Below are positions 42,965 to 51,052 of a stretch of 57,540 nt of DNA, piece after piece. The notes under the pieces were generated by a model that had not been told where the DNA came from, did no database searches, and was given only the letters and a program-made list of their open reading frames with translations. How positions within the stretch are numbered: position 1 is the stretch's first letter; the number at the start of each line of letters is the position of its first letter. The stretch is from WJMT01 sp964445575 (GTDB taxonomy: Bacteria > Acidobacteriota > Aminicenantia > Aminicenantales > Aminicenantaceae). The stretch is from assembly GCA_964445575.1 (NCBI GenBank), contig CAYULB010000008.1, forward strand, positions 1 through 57,540, in the 5' to 3' direction. The translations under genes and the position numbers were made by a program.

Positions 42965-43067
42965 TAAATAAAGGTTGACATGAAATTGATCCGTTAAAAA
43001 AGGAAAAAAATGAGATTTATAAACCTGGATTATTCAAAAAGGTTGAGATTGATTAAGGAGACCTGAC

Positions 43068-44324
43068 ATGGGAATGGACAGGAAAATCAAAAAAAAGAAA
43101 TGGCCACCCAAAAAAATTGCTGCATTTGCAGCCGCAGGATTGTTTGTAATTGTGATTGTCTATATGCTCATTTTCGGAGTAAGTCAGTCGACCCTGAATG
43201 TCAAAGCGGAGAGGCTGACCATCTCCACAGTAAAGAGAGGACCTTTCCAGGAGTTTATTCCCATAATGGGAAATGTCCTTCCTATCTATCAGTTTTATTT
43301 GAGTGCAGAAGAGGGAGGGACTGTTGAGGAAATCTATATTGAAGCAGGCAATGTGGTGGCAAAAGGAGATAAAATATTAAAGCTGGCCAATACAGACCTT
43401 TTGATCAACAGCATGTGGAGAGAGGCTGAGTTGTTCCAGCAGGTCAATAACCTGCGGAATACCCGACTGGATATGGAGCGGTACAGGCTTCAGCTCAGCC
43501 AGGATCTGGCCAATATTGACAATGACCTTCAGCAGCAGAAAAGAATATACCAACGTTATCTAAAATTATATGAAGAGGATTTGATTTCTGAACATGATTA
43601 TGAAATTGCCAAAGACCAGTACGAGTACTTAAAAAAACGCCGTGAGCTGACAGTGGAGAGTCAGCAGAAGGATTTAGAGTTCAGAAAGAATCAGGTTAAA
43701 GCATTGGAAGAACAGGTTGAAAGGATGCAGAGCAATTTGGAAGTCATACAAGGGCGGCTTGAAAAATTGACTATCCGGGCTCCCATCTCTGGTCATCTTA
43801 CGTCCCTGGATGCTGAGATTGGACAGTCAAAGTCAGCAGGGCAGAACATTGGACAAATCGATGTTCTGGATGGTTTCCGAGTCAGAGCGCGCATTGATGA
43901 ACATTATATTGCCAGAGTTGAAGTGGGTCGAGCAGGGGAATTTGAATTTGCCGGAGAAAAATATCACCTGAAGGTCACCAAAAAATATCCTGAGGTCACT
44001 GAGGGGCGTTTTGAAGTTGATTTGGAATTTGTGGGCAAAGAACCTGCAGGAATCACCCGGGGACAAACCCTGCATATCCGACTGGAGTTGGGAGATATTT
44101 CAGAGGCGTTGCTTCTTCCCAAGGGTGGATTTTATCAGACTACCGGAGGGAACTGGGTGTATGTGGTAAATCAATCTGAGGAAACAGCTGTCAAGAGAAA
44201 GATCAGGCTGGGAAGACAGAACCCAGAGGTTTATGAGGTTCTGGAGGGTCTGGAATCCGGGGAGAAAGTCATTACCTCCTCGTATGAAAGCTTTGGAAAT
44301 ATGGAACGGTTGGTTTTGAAGTAA
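43068..44324 (+). CDS. HlyD-type periplasmic adaptor protein
   Basis: The 418-residue protein has one N-terminal membrane anchor (about residues 15-35), a lipoyl half-motif (GGTVEEIYIEAGNVVAKGDKI), a long coiled coil (about residues 120-240), a second half-motif (LTIRAPISGHLTSLDAEIGQ), and a beta-barrel/C-terminal domain. This is the layout of membrane fusion proteins that link inner-membrane pumps to TolC. It has an AAGGAG site and follows the sigma-54 promoter. Two ATPase genes and a TolC gene follow, so it belongs to an ABC-type efflux system. Confidence 0.93.
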   Translation: MGMDRKIKKKKWPPKKIAAFAAAGLFVIVIVYMLIFGVSQSTLNVKAERLTISTVKRGPFQEFIPIMGNVLPIYQFYLSAEEGGTVEEIYIEAGNVVAKGDKILKLANTDLLINSMWREAELFQQVNNLRNTRLDMERYRLQLSQDLANIDNDLQQQKRIYQRYLKLYEEDLISEHDYEIAKDQYEYLKKRRELTVESQQKDLEFRKNQVKALEEQVERMQSNLEVIQGRLEKLTIRAPISGHLTSLDAEIGQSKSAGQNIGQIDVLDGFRVRARIDEHYIARVEVGRAGEFEFAGEKYHLKVTKKYPEVTEGRFEVDLEFVGKEPAGITRGQTLHIRLELGDISEALLLPKGGFYQTTGGNWVYVVNQSEETAVKRKIRLGRQNPEVYEVLEGLESGEKVITSSYESFGNMERLVLK

Positions 44325-44386
44325 ACTAATGGCAATGAATGTGCGTCTTATATAAAAGAGAGAAGTCCATAAGAAGGAGACTATAA

Positions 44387-45076
44387 ATGATAAAAACAGA
44401 GAATCTCAAAAAAATCTACACAACAGAAGAGGTGGAAACAACAGCCCTGAATAATGTGAATCTGGAAATCAAAGCTGGGGAATATGTAGCCATTATGGGG
44501 CCGTCTGGATGCGGGAAATCCACCCTGCTCAATGTTCTGGGTTTGATTGATAAGCCGACTGATGGAAAGTATTATTTCATGAATACTGAAGTCTCAGCCT
44601 TTTCTGAACGGCGGAGGGCTAATTTAAGGAAAGCTAATATCGGATTTGTGTTCCAGAGCTTTAACTTGATCGATGAACTTACAGTGTTTGAAAATGTTGA
44701 GCTTCCTCTTCTTTATCTAGGCTATTCATCTTCAGACCGAAAAAAGAGAGTCCATGAAGTTCTGGAGCAGATGGAAATAATGGCCCGGAAGAACCACTTT
44801 CCTCAGCAGCTCTCCGGAGGACAGCAGCAGAGAGTGGCTGTAGCCAGAGCTGTGGTGGCTCGACCTAAGTTGATACTTGCTGACGAACCTACGGGAAATT
44901 TGGATTCCGCCCATGGGGAGGAGGTCATGAAAATCTTGGGTGAACTGCATGAGTCTGGAACTACCATTGTGATGGTCACTCATTCACCGTCTTACGCTGA
45001 GTATGCTAACCGCACTGTTCATCTTTTTGACGGTCACATCGTTTCAGAAAACCTCCAAGAAGAATTTATGATTTAG
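44387..45076 (+). CDS. ABC transporter ATPase (MacB/LolD type), copy 1
   Basis: The 229-residue ATPase has Walker A GPSGCGKST, Q-loop FVFQSFNLIDEL, signature LSGGQQQRVAVARA, Walker B LILADEPTGNLD, and a switch histidine in VTHS. The closest broad group is the LolD/MacB/FtsE type, which works with FtsX-like permeases. No permease is encoded in the operon. It has a strong AGAAGGAG site. The second ATPase 300 bp on is clearly paralogous. Confidence 0.95.
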   Translation: MIKTENLKKIYTTEEVETTALNNVNLEIKAGEYVAIMGPSGCGKSTLLNVLGLIDKPTDGKYYFMNTEVSAFSERRRANLRKANIGFVFQSFNLIDELTVFENVELPLLYLGYSSSDRKKRVHEVLEQMEIMARKNHFPQQLSGGQQQRVAVARAVVARPKLILADEPTGNLDSAHGEEVMKILGELHESGTTIVMVTHSPSYAEYANRTVHLFDGHIVSENLQEEFMI

Positions 45077-45094
45077 AGAAATCATATTGAGATT

Positions 45095-45337
45095 ATGAAA
45101 AGGAAGGTAAAAGAAGCGATGTCTTTACGCGAAATTCTGGAAACATTAGCAGAAAAAAAGACCCCTGTCCTGCTCTGTGACAGCCGCAATAAAAAGTGGG
45201 AAGCGGGAGATCTTTTAAGAAATCTATCTGCCTCAATGCTGAATAAGAAAGCCCACATCCAAGCGGGATTGTATATTGCTGAGATCAGCGATGCTGGGTA
45301 TCTGGGAGGGGTTCTGTTCAGATTCCAAAAAAAATAA
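45095..45337 (+). CDS. Small protein of unknown function between two ATPases
   Basis: An 80-residue frame (or 72 from the ATG at 45119) encodes a soluble-looking protein: SLREILETLAEKKTPVLLCDS followed by a charged stretch and a beta-rich end (GYLGGVLFRFQKK). I recognise no family and see no membrane segment. It fits tightly (18 bp after ATPase 1) and on the same strand, so it is probably translated. It stands where a permease gene might be expected. It could be a regulatory or accessory subunit; that is a guess. Confidence 0.5.
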   Translation: MKRKVKEAMSLREILETLAEKKTPVLLCDSRNKKWEAGDLLRNLSASMLNKKAHIQAGLYIAEISDAGYLGGVLFRFQKK

Positions 45338-45393
45338 AGATTTTCATTCAGAATCCAATAATTCCATAATTTCCGGAAAAAGTGGAGACAAGA

Positions 45394-46062
45394 ATGATCA
45401 GATGCAAAAAAATCAATAAATATTATTCATCCGGGTTTATTAAGACTTATGCTCTGAGGAACATAGACCTGGACATCAAAGAGGGGGAGTTTGTTACCAT
45501 TATGGGGCCGTCTGGTGCGGGAAAATCAACTCTTCTTTATATACTAGGAATGCTGGAGAAGCCTTCTGAAGGAGAGTACTTTTTTTATGATAAGCCAGCC
45601 CACAGGTTGACTGAAAAACAGCTCACAGACCTTCACAAGAATCACATCGGATTTGTGTTCCAGCAGTATCATCTCATTGATGACCTGACTGTGTATGAAA
45701 ACCTGGAAACGCCTCTTCTGTATAAGAAGGTTAAAGGATCTGAACGAAAGGGAAAAGTGTGTGACATGCTGGACCGGTTCAATATTGTGGGCAAAAAGAA
45801 TCTTTTTCCCAATCAGCTCTCCGGGGGACAGCAGCAGAAGGTGGCGGTAGCCAGAGCTGTGATCATCAATCCCAAATTGATCCTGGCCGATGAGCCCACC
45901 GGAAACTTGAACACCAAAGAGGGAAAAGAAGTGATGGAGCTTCTCAAAGAGCTCAATGAGGCGGGGACCACCATCATCCAGGTCACTCATTCAGAGAAAA
46001 ATGCGGCTTACGGCCGGAGGATTATCAATCTGTTGGATGGGTGGATTGTGGATGAACTATAG
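45394..46062 (+). CDS. ABC transporter ATPase (MacB/LolD type), copy 2
   Basis: About 222 residues with Walker A GPSGAGKST, Q-loop FVFQQYHLIDDL, signature LSGGQQQKVAVARA, Walker B LILADEPTGNLN and switch histidine in VTHS. It is similar throughout to copy 1, so it looks like a tandem duplicate kept for a heterodimeric or dual-pump arrangement. The frame begins at GTG 45382, but the ATG at 45394 has a GGAG site at proper spacing. A TolC gene follows 26 bp later. Confidence 0.93.
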   Translation: MIRCKKINKYYSSGFIKTYALRNIDLDIKEGEFVTIMGPSGAGKSTLLYILGMLEKPSEGEYFFYDKPAHRLTEKQLTDLHKNHIGFVFQQYHLIDDLTVYENLETPLLYKKVKGSERKGKVCDMLDRFNIVGKKNLFPNQLSGGQQQKVAVARAVIINPKLILADEPTGNLNTKEGKEVMELLKELNEAGTTIIQVTHSEKNAAYGRRIINLLDGWIVDEL

Positions 46063-46088
46063 GAAGAGAAGTTAGTAGGAGATTAAAA

Positions 46089-47660
46089 ATGAACCAAAAG
46101 ATATTCGCAATCATCATTGCCATCATCATTGTCGTTATTCTGATAGCGTCAGTACTGTTCAGTGGCCAGGAAAATGGAAAAACTCTCACTCTGGAAGAAT
46201 CCATTATCCTGTCATTGAAGAACAATCTCAGCATAGCAGTCGAGGTCTTGAATCCGGAGCTGGCCGACATTTCCGCTTCCGTGTCAAAGGAGATGTTTCT
46301 TCCTTCGCTTTCCTTCAATTACAGCACACAGGAGACCAACAATCCCTCTTATTCCTGGATCGAGGCGGCGGGCCAGGTCGCTTCGATGTATGATGATTAC
46401 AGTGTTCAACTGGAACAGCTTTTTCCTTTTGGAGGAACGTTATCCGCATCCCTTTATTCTTACAAAAGCGATACCAATCAGAAGTTTCAGACCATAAATC
46501 CCCGTTACGGCAGCAGGCTTGCATTCCAATTCACGCAACCTCTTTTGAGGGATTTTGGATTCAAAGTAACCCGGAGAGAAATCCTGGTCGCCAACAACAA
46601 TGCCCAAATATCAGAAGCTAATTTTAAGGAATCCCTGATTCAGACTATCTATGAGGTGGAAGAGGCTTACTGGGAATATGTGTACAGCCTGGAAGATCTT
46701 AAAGCAAAGAAACAGTCCCTGAAGCTGGCCCAGGACTTGCTGACAAAAAACAAAAAAGAAGTGGAAGTAGGAATGATGGCTCCCATTGAGGTCCTGAGCG
46801 CAGAATCTGAAGTGGCTGCCAGAGAAGCGGAAATCATCAATGCAGAGAATCTAGTCAGAAACAATGAGGATACTCTCAGAACCATCATCAATCTGGCTGC
46901 AGAAGGAGAAAAAAAGGTTCAAAATATCATTCCCGCGGATAAGCCGTCTTATCACCCTAAAGACATCAGCCTTGATGAAGCCCTGGCTGTTGGGATGCAG
47001 AATCGTCCTGACCTCGAGGCAAGCCGGTTTGACATTAAAAGCAGAGACATTGAATTGAGCTATGCTAAAAATCAGCTTCTTCCTGCATTGAATCTCCAGG
47101 CATCCTACTGGAGTCCGGGGATATCCGGAACTCATATTCTGTATAAAGACAACAATCCTCTCACTGATGTGGTTGTAGGAACCATTCCTGGAGATGCCAC
47201 CAAAGCTTTGGAAGACGCCTTATCCTTTGCCTATAAGAACTGGTCGATGGGACTGACGCTATCCATTCCTGTAGAGACTATCTTTTCCCGCGCCCAGTTG
47301 GCCCAGGCAAAGGTCAGTTTCAGACAGGCTAAACTGAAACTTCAGAATGATGAACAGCAGGCTTTTCTGGAGATCAGGAATGCTGTGAGGAATGTGGAAT
47401 CCCATTACAAACGCATCCAGGCTTATAAAGCAGCCAGAGAACTGGCAGAGAAAGGCCTGAAAGCTGAAGAAAAAAAGCTGGAAGTAGGACTTTCCACCAA
47501 TTACACTGTGCTTCAATACCAGCGGGACCTTGCTGATGCCCGAAGCAATGAAATCAGAGCCATTATTGATTACAACCTGGCTTTAGCTGCGCTGGATGCG
47601 GCTCTGGGGACCACTCTGGAGAACAAAGGAATCCAATTTTCTCAGATATCCCCGCTCTAA
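46089..47660 (+). CDS. TolC family outer-membrane efflux protein
   Basis: The 523-residue protein has an N-terminal hydrophobic signal and the internally duplicated TolC pattern of long helices and strands: LTLEESIILSLKNNLSIAVE at the start of the first half, and SLDEALAVGMQNRPDLEASRF in the second (both partly quoted). It forms a trimeric channel across the outer membrane and periplasm. It is the last gene of the export operon and lies 26 bp after ATPase 2, with a TAGGAG site. Confidence 0.93.
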   Translation: MNQKIFAIIIAIIIVVILIASVLFSGQENGKTLTLEESIILSLKNNLSIAVEVLNPELADISASVSKEMFLPSLSFNYSTQETNNPSYSWIEAAGQVASMYDDYSVQLEQLFPFGGTLSASLYSYKSDTNQKFQTINPRYGSRLAFQFTQPLLRDFGFKVTRREILVANNNAQISEANFKESLIQTIYEVEEAYWEYVYSLEDLKAKKQSLKLAQDLLTKNKKEVEVGMMAPIEVLSAESEVAAREAEIINAENLVRNNEDTLRTIINLAAEGEKKVQNIIPADKPSYHPKDISLDEALAVGMQNRPDLEASRFDIKSRDIELSYAKNQLLPALNLQASYWSPGISGTHILYKDNNPLTDVVVGTIPGDATKALEDALSFAYKNWSMGLTLSIPVETIFSRAQLAQAKVSFRQAKLKLQNDEQQAFLEIRNAVRNVESHYKRIQAYKAARELAEKGLKAEEKKLEVGLSTNYTVLQYQRDLADARSNEIRAIIDYNLALAALDAALGTTLENKGIQFSQISPL

Positions 47661-48023
47661 AAAACAGTGATGCCATATCCATTCACTTTTTCTTGATTTA
47701 AAAGATTGACTCTTCGCCAAAAGGAGTACCTGGTAAGCAGAACACGGGATTTCTTCCGCGGCATATCTCCGTCCTCGCTTCACCCATCCCCCCGTGGGGA
47801 ACCCCTTACGCTGCGGGCGGAGACACGCCGCTTCATCACCCTTGTTTGATTCGTCTCCTTTTGAACTCAGGTACTCATTTTTGTGAAGAATCACAGGAAA
47901 AATGTTCAAGACAATGTTCTTGATATAATCTTTCCTGTCGCTACAATGAAATTAAGTATAAAAACATCGCCATTTTTTTATGGATAGGTCAGGTGAGAAG
48001 AAAGTGAAAACAAGGAGGAAAAA
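47661..48023. other. Intergenic stretch with a GC-rich block and a promoter
   Basis: No gene seen. A GC-rich block at about 47750-47850 (containing CCCCCCGTGGGGAACCCC) differs from the surrounding AT-rich DNA and may be a repeat relic. A -10 box TATAAT lies at 47924-47929 and a near-palindrome just before it. Confidence 0.45.
47905..47924. promoter_or_regulatory. Near-palindrome shared with the window end (site 1)
   Basis: TTCAAGACAATGTTCTTGAT lies just before a TATAAT box and matches, in reverse orientation, 17 of 20 bases of the motif at 57521-57540. Candidate operator. Confidence 0.5.
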
Positions 48024-49157
48024 ATGTCGTATGCAACAAGGGAGGATGTGGAGAGCAAATTAAAAAGCGGATGGGAGCCGGAATATTTCAATACGCCCGA
48101 ACCTGTAGAGGAAAAGGAACTCATTGAAACTCCTTACAAAGAAAAATTGAATCCCCACATCAGAATCGTGGTTACAGGAGGGGGCGGTTTTATCGGGGGC
48201 GCCATGGTGAGATACCTGAAAGATAAGGGTTTCCGGAATATTGTCACAGCAGATATCAAACCTGTTTATGAATGGTATCAGACTACCGAAGGAGTGGAGA
48301 ATCTCTGTCTGGACCTCAGGGATCCCAAGAACTGTTATGATTTGGTTCAGGGTTGTGTAGAGGTGTATAATTTTGCTGCGGATATGGGAGGGATGGGTTT
48401 TATCGAGACCCATAGAGTGGACTGTTTGATAAACTCCAGCAAAATCAATGACAACATGCTGGAAGCTTCCTGGAAAGCCGGAGCCACCCGGTATTTTTTC
48501 TCATCCTCTGCCTGTGCTTATAACACCAACCTGCAGCAGAAGCATGAGGTAGCGGGTCTAAAAGAGAGTGATGCTTATCCGGCGGATGCTGAAAGAGGGT
48601 ATGGCTGGGAGAAATTGATTGCGGAGCAGAAATGCCAGGAAATGTTCATTGAAAAAGGAATGGAAACTCATATTGCCCGATTCCATAATGTTTACGGGCC
48701 TTATGGGACCTGGGACGGAGGAAGGGAGAAAGCACCGGCTGCGCTGGCCCGAAAGGTCATTGCTGTGATGGAGGGAGATGAGGACCATATTTTGATCTGG
48801 GGGGATGGAAAACAAAGAAGAAGCTTTATGTACATTGATGACTGTACCGAAGGGATTTTCCGATTGATGCACCACATAAATACCACCGCCACTCCTTTAA
48901 ATATCGGCTCTGAAGAGATGATTTCTGTGAATGAACTGGTGGATATCATTGAGAATATATTTGATATCAAAGTCAAGCGCAAATACGATACTTCAAAACC
49001 CCAGGGAGTAGTGGGCCGGAACAGTGATAACACCATGATCCGAAAATATTTGGGTTGGGAACCCAGCACTCCTTTTGCTGAAGGGATGAAGCCTACTTGT
49101 GACTGGATTCAGAAGCAGTACAGAGACCGCAAAGCGGGAAAAAGGACTGTGAGCTAA
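48024..49157 (+). CDS. GDP-mannose 3,5-epimerase-like sugar epimerase
   Basis: The 377-residue SDR enzyme has the NAD site VTGGGGFIGGAMV, the AADMGGMGFIETH loop, SSSACAYN with a cysteine at the catalytic position, GWEKL with the catalytic tyrosine-lysine pair (YGWEK), RFHNVYGPYGTWDGGREKAPAA and VGRNSDNTMIRKYLGWEP. These blocks match GDP-mannose 3,5-epimerase, best known from plant ascorbate synthesis, where it makes GDP-L-galactose. In bacteria it would serve envelope polysaccharides. It has an AAGGAGG site. It is the last gene before the scaffold gap. Confidence 0.85.
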   Translation: MSYATREDVESKLKSGWEPEYFNTPEPVEEKELIETPYKEKLNPHIRIVVTGGGGFIGGAMVRYLKDKGFRNIVTADIKPVYEWYQTTEGVENLCLDLRDPKNCYDLVQGCVEVYNFAADMGGMGFIETHRVDCLINSSKINDNMLEASWKAGATRYFFSSSACAYNTNLQQKHEVAGLKESDAYPADAERGYGWEKLIAEQKCQEMFIEKGMETHIARFHNVYGPYGTWDGGREKAPAALARKVIAVMEGDEDHILIWGDGKQRRSFMYIDDCTEGIFRLMHHINTTATPLNIGSEEMISVNELVDIIENIFDIKVKRKYDTSKPQGVVGRNSDNTMIRKYLGWEPSTPFAEGMKPTCDWIQKQYRDRKAGKRTVS

Positions 49158-49184
49158 AGCCCCCCCTTTTTACCCCCGAAGTTG

Positions 49185-49283
49185 CGAGTGAAGTTGCTGT
49201 GAAGTTGGGGTTGTGCTGTGAAGTTGGGTGCTGTGAAGTTGGGGTTGTGCTGTGAAGTTGGGGGACGGGCCCAAGCATCTCTT
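49185..49283. repeat. Tandem repeat array at the gap edge
   Basis: Five imperfect units begin GTGAAGTTG, with 15-20 bp spacing (GTGAAGTTGGGGTTGTGCT repeated). The array runs into the N-gap, and its last 32-bp unit is repeated exactly at 49384-49415 on the other side. Confidence 0.7.
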
Positions 49284-49383
49284 NNNNNNNNNNNNNNNNN
49301 NNNNNNNNNNNNNNNNNNNNNNNNNNNNNNNNNNNNNNNNNNNNNNNNNNNNNNNNNNNNNNNNNNNNNNNNNNNNNNNNNNN
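49284..49383. other. Scaffold gap of 100 N
   Basis: Exactly 100 unknown bases, the usual placeholder for a gap of unknown size. Both flanks carry an identical 32-bp sequence (49252-49283 and 49384-49415). Confidence 0.98.
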
Positions 49384-49657
49384 GTGAAGTTGGGGGACGG
49401 GCCCAAGCATCTCTTTTGTAATCAATAAGATAACCTTACTTTTCCACAGTTTTTTGCGCCCAAAACAATGATTTGATAGGCCAAAATCAAATCCATTCAA
49501 GCTTTTTACTGTCCAATCTGGGATATTCTCTATCCCTTCATTTTTGTCTTTTTAAATTTTTTAAAAACAAAGACAGCAGAATCAGACTTAAGACCGCCAA
49601 GACTATAAAAATCCCGGCTACAGAAAAATCTTCAATAAAAAATACTCAAAGCGGGAT

Positions 49658-51043
49658 TTACTGCCAGTGCGATAATACCGGCCATACCAAAAATAGTAAT
49701 GACAGAATAAAGAAAAATATCTGCATTGGAAAGTTCCATTTAAACCATTTTTCATAAGGAATCTTGGCCATAGCCAAAGTTCCTATAGTAACACCTGAAG
49801 TGGGAATAATCATATTAGTGAATCCATCCCCGAACTGATAAGCGAGCACAGCGGTTTGACGGGTGATGCCGGATAAGTCAGCCAGCTGTGACATAATGGG
49901 CATGGTGAGAGCCGCTTTTGTGGATCCGGAAGGGATAAAAAAATTAAAAATGATTTGCACGATGTACTGAAAATCAGCAGCTAAGATTCCAGGAAGCCCG
50001 GAAATAGATGAGGACATACTGAAGAGAATGGTATCCATGATTCCTCCCTGTTCAAGAATGACAATGATCCCCCCCACAAATCCCAATATGAGAGCGGCTG
50101 AGATCATTTCCCGGCATCCTTTAATAAACGAATCTGCAATTTCGTTCAATCTTTTTCCAGCTATGATGGCGCTTAAAAGGCCCATGGCCAAGAATAGTCC
50201 AGCTATTTCCTGGATGTACCATTTAAACATGATGACTCCCAGGATCATAAACACAACCCCTAACAGAAGAATGATCAAGCAGACTGCGTGTCTCCACGTG
50301 AAATTCCCCACAAATTTTTGTTTTTCAATCAATTCCTCTCGTCTCTTTTTGTCCTGTTCATACATGATGCTTTTGCGGGGATTTTTCTTTATTTTAACGG
50401 CATAGGTCATGACCCATATGATGGTGAAGGCAGTCACTACAAACCATATCAATACCCGGTATCCGATTCCAGAGACTGGTTTGATGTCAGATATTTTTTG
50501 GGCTATTTGAAGGGTAAATGGATTTATGAATGCTCCAGCAAATCCTACTCCTGCTGCCAGAAAAGACAGACAGATCCCCACAATAGAATCGTACCCCAGG
50601 CTGATAGCCAGAGGGACAAATATCAGCACAAAAGGCATGGCTTCCTCGCACATGCCGAAAACAGCCCCAAACAGAGAAAAAACAGTCATTACAATCGGAA
50701 TGACCAGTAATTCTTTTCCTTCCAAAATTTTCACCAGCTTTCCAATACCAGCATTGATGGCTCCTGTTTCATTCAGCATATAAAAAGCTCCTCCTACCAG
50801 GAATATAAATCCGATGATTTCTGCTAATTTTATAAATCCCTTAAGAGGTGCGGTGAATATTTCTAATATTTGGGGATTGGATTCTTTTTTTTCAAAGGTT
50901 CCCTCAACCACAATAGTTCTTGCTGCGTTGTTGATCACGACTTGTTTTCTCTGATAACTCCCCCCAGGAAGGACCCAGGTTAAGGCCGCAGATATGATAA
51001 TAAGAAAAAAAACAATCACAAACACATTTGGTATCTTTCCCAT
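49658..51043 (-). CDS. YfcC family carrier (C4-dicarboxylate anaerobic carrier type)
   Basis: The 461-residue protein has about 12 hydrophobic segments with family marks: WVLPGGSYQR near the N-terminus, GGAFYMLNETGAINAGIG, FGMCEEAMPFV, GAFINPFTLQIAQ, a hydrophilic loop around residues 225-250, and FFIPSGSTKAALTMPIM, GDGFTNMIIPTSGVT in the second half. Members move dicarboxylates, arginine or peptides; the substrate here is unknown. It ends at a TAA, but the same frame continues downstream with a hydrophobic segment. It lies 9 bp after the PHP-domain gene on the same strand. Confidence 0.88.
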   Translation of the reverse strand: MGKIPNVFVIVFFLIIISAALTWVLPGGSYQRKQVVINNAARTIVVEGTFEKKESNPQILEIFTAPLKGFIKLAEIIGFIFLVGGAFYMLNETGAINAGIGKLVKILEGKELLVIPIVMTVFSLFGAVFGMCEEAMPFVLIFVPLAISLGYDSIVGICLSFLAAGVGFAGAFINPFTLQIAQKISDIKPVSGIGYRVLIWFVVTAFTIIWVMTYAVKIKKNPRKSIMYEQDKKRREELIEKQKFVGNFTWRHAVCLIILLLGVVFMILGVIMFKWYIQEIAGLFLAMGLLSAIIAGKRLNEIADSFIKGCREMISAALILGFVGGIIVILEQGGIMDTILFSMSSSISGLPGILAADFQYIVQIIFNFFIPSGSTKAALTMPIMSQLADLSGITRQTAVLAYQFGDGFTNMIIPTSGVTIGTLAMAKIPYEKWFKWNFPMQIFFFILSLLFLVWPVLSHWQ

Positions 51044-51052
51044 GGGTACTGT

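Larger units (their letters stand above)
49158..49657. other. Gene-free stretch with tandem repeats and the scaffold gap
   Basis: No intact gene is seen. It holds short tandem repeats of a GTGAAGTTGGGG unit, the N-gap and, on the minus strand (49538-49657), a hydrophobic reading that may be a decayed extension of the YfcC gene. Confidence 0.6.

Noticed and set aside
47583..47909. Minus-strand open frame of 108 codons behind the TolC gene
   Set aside because: It overlaps the end of tolC and a GC-rich non-coding block, with no family pattern or ribosome binding site.
49185..49283. CRISPR array
   Set aside because: Units are 15-20 bp, without constant repeat and unique spacers, and there are no cas genes.
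49093..49500. Open frames reading through the N-gap
   Set aside because: They exist only because N codons are not stops; the rest is tandem repeat.
49473..49757. Plus-strand open frame over the end of the YfcC gene
   Set aside because: It is antisense to a clear gene and to its hydrophobic extension; no protein pattern.
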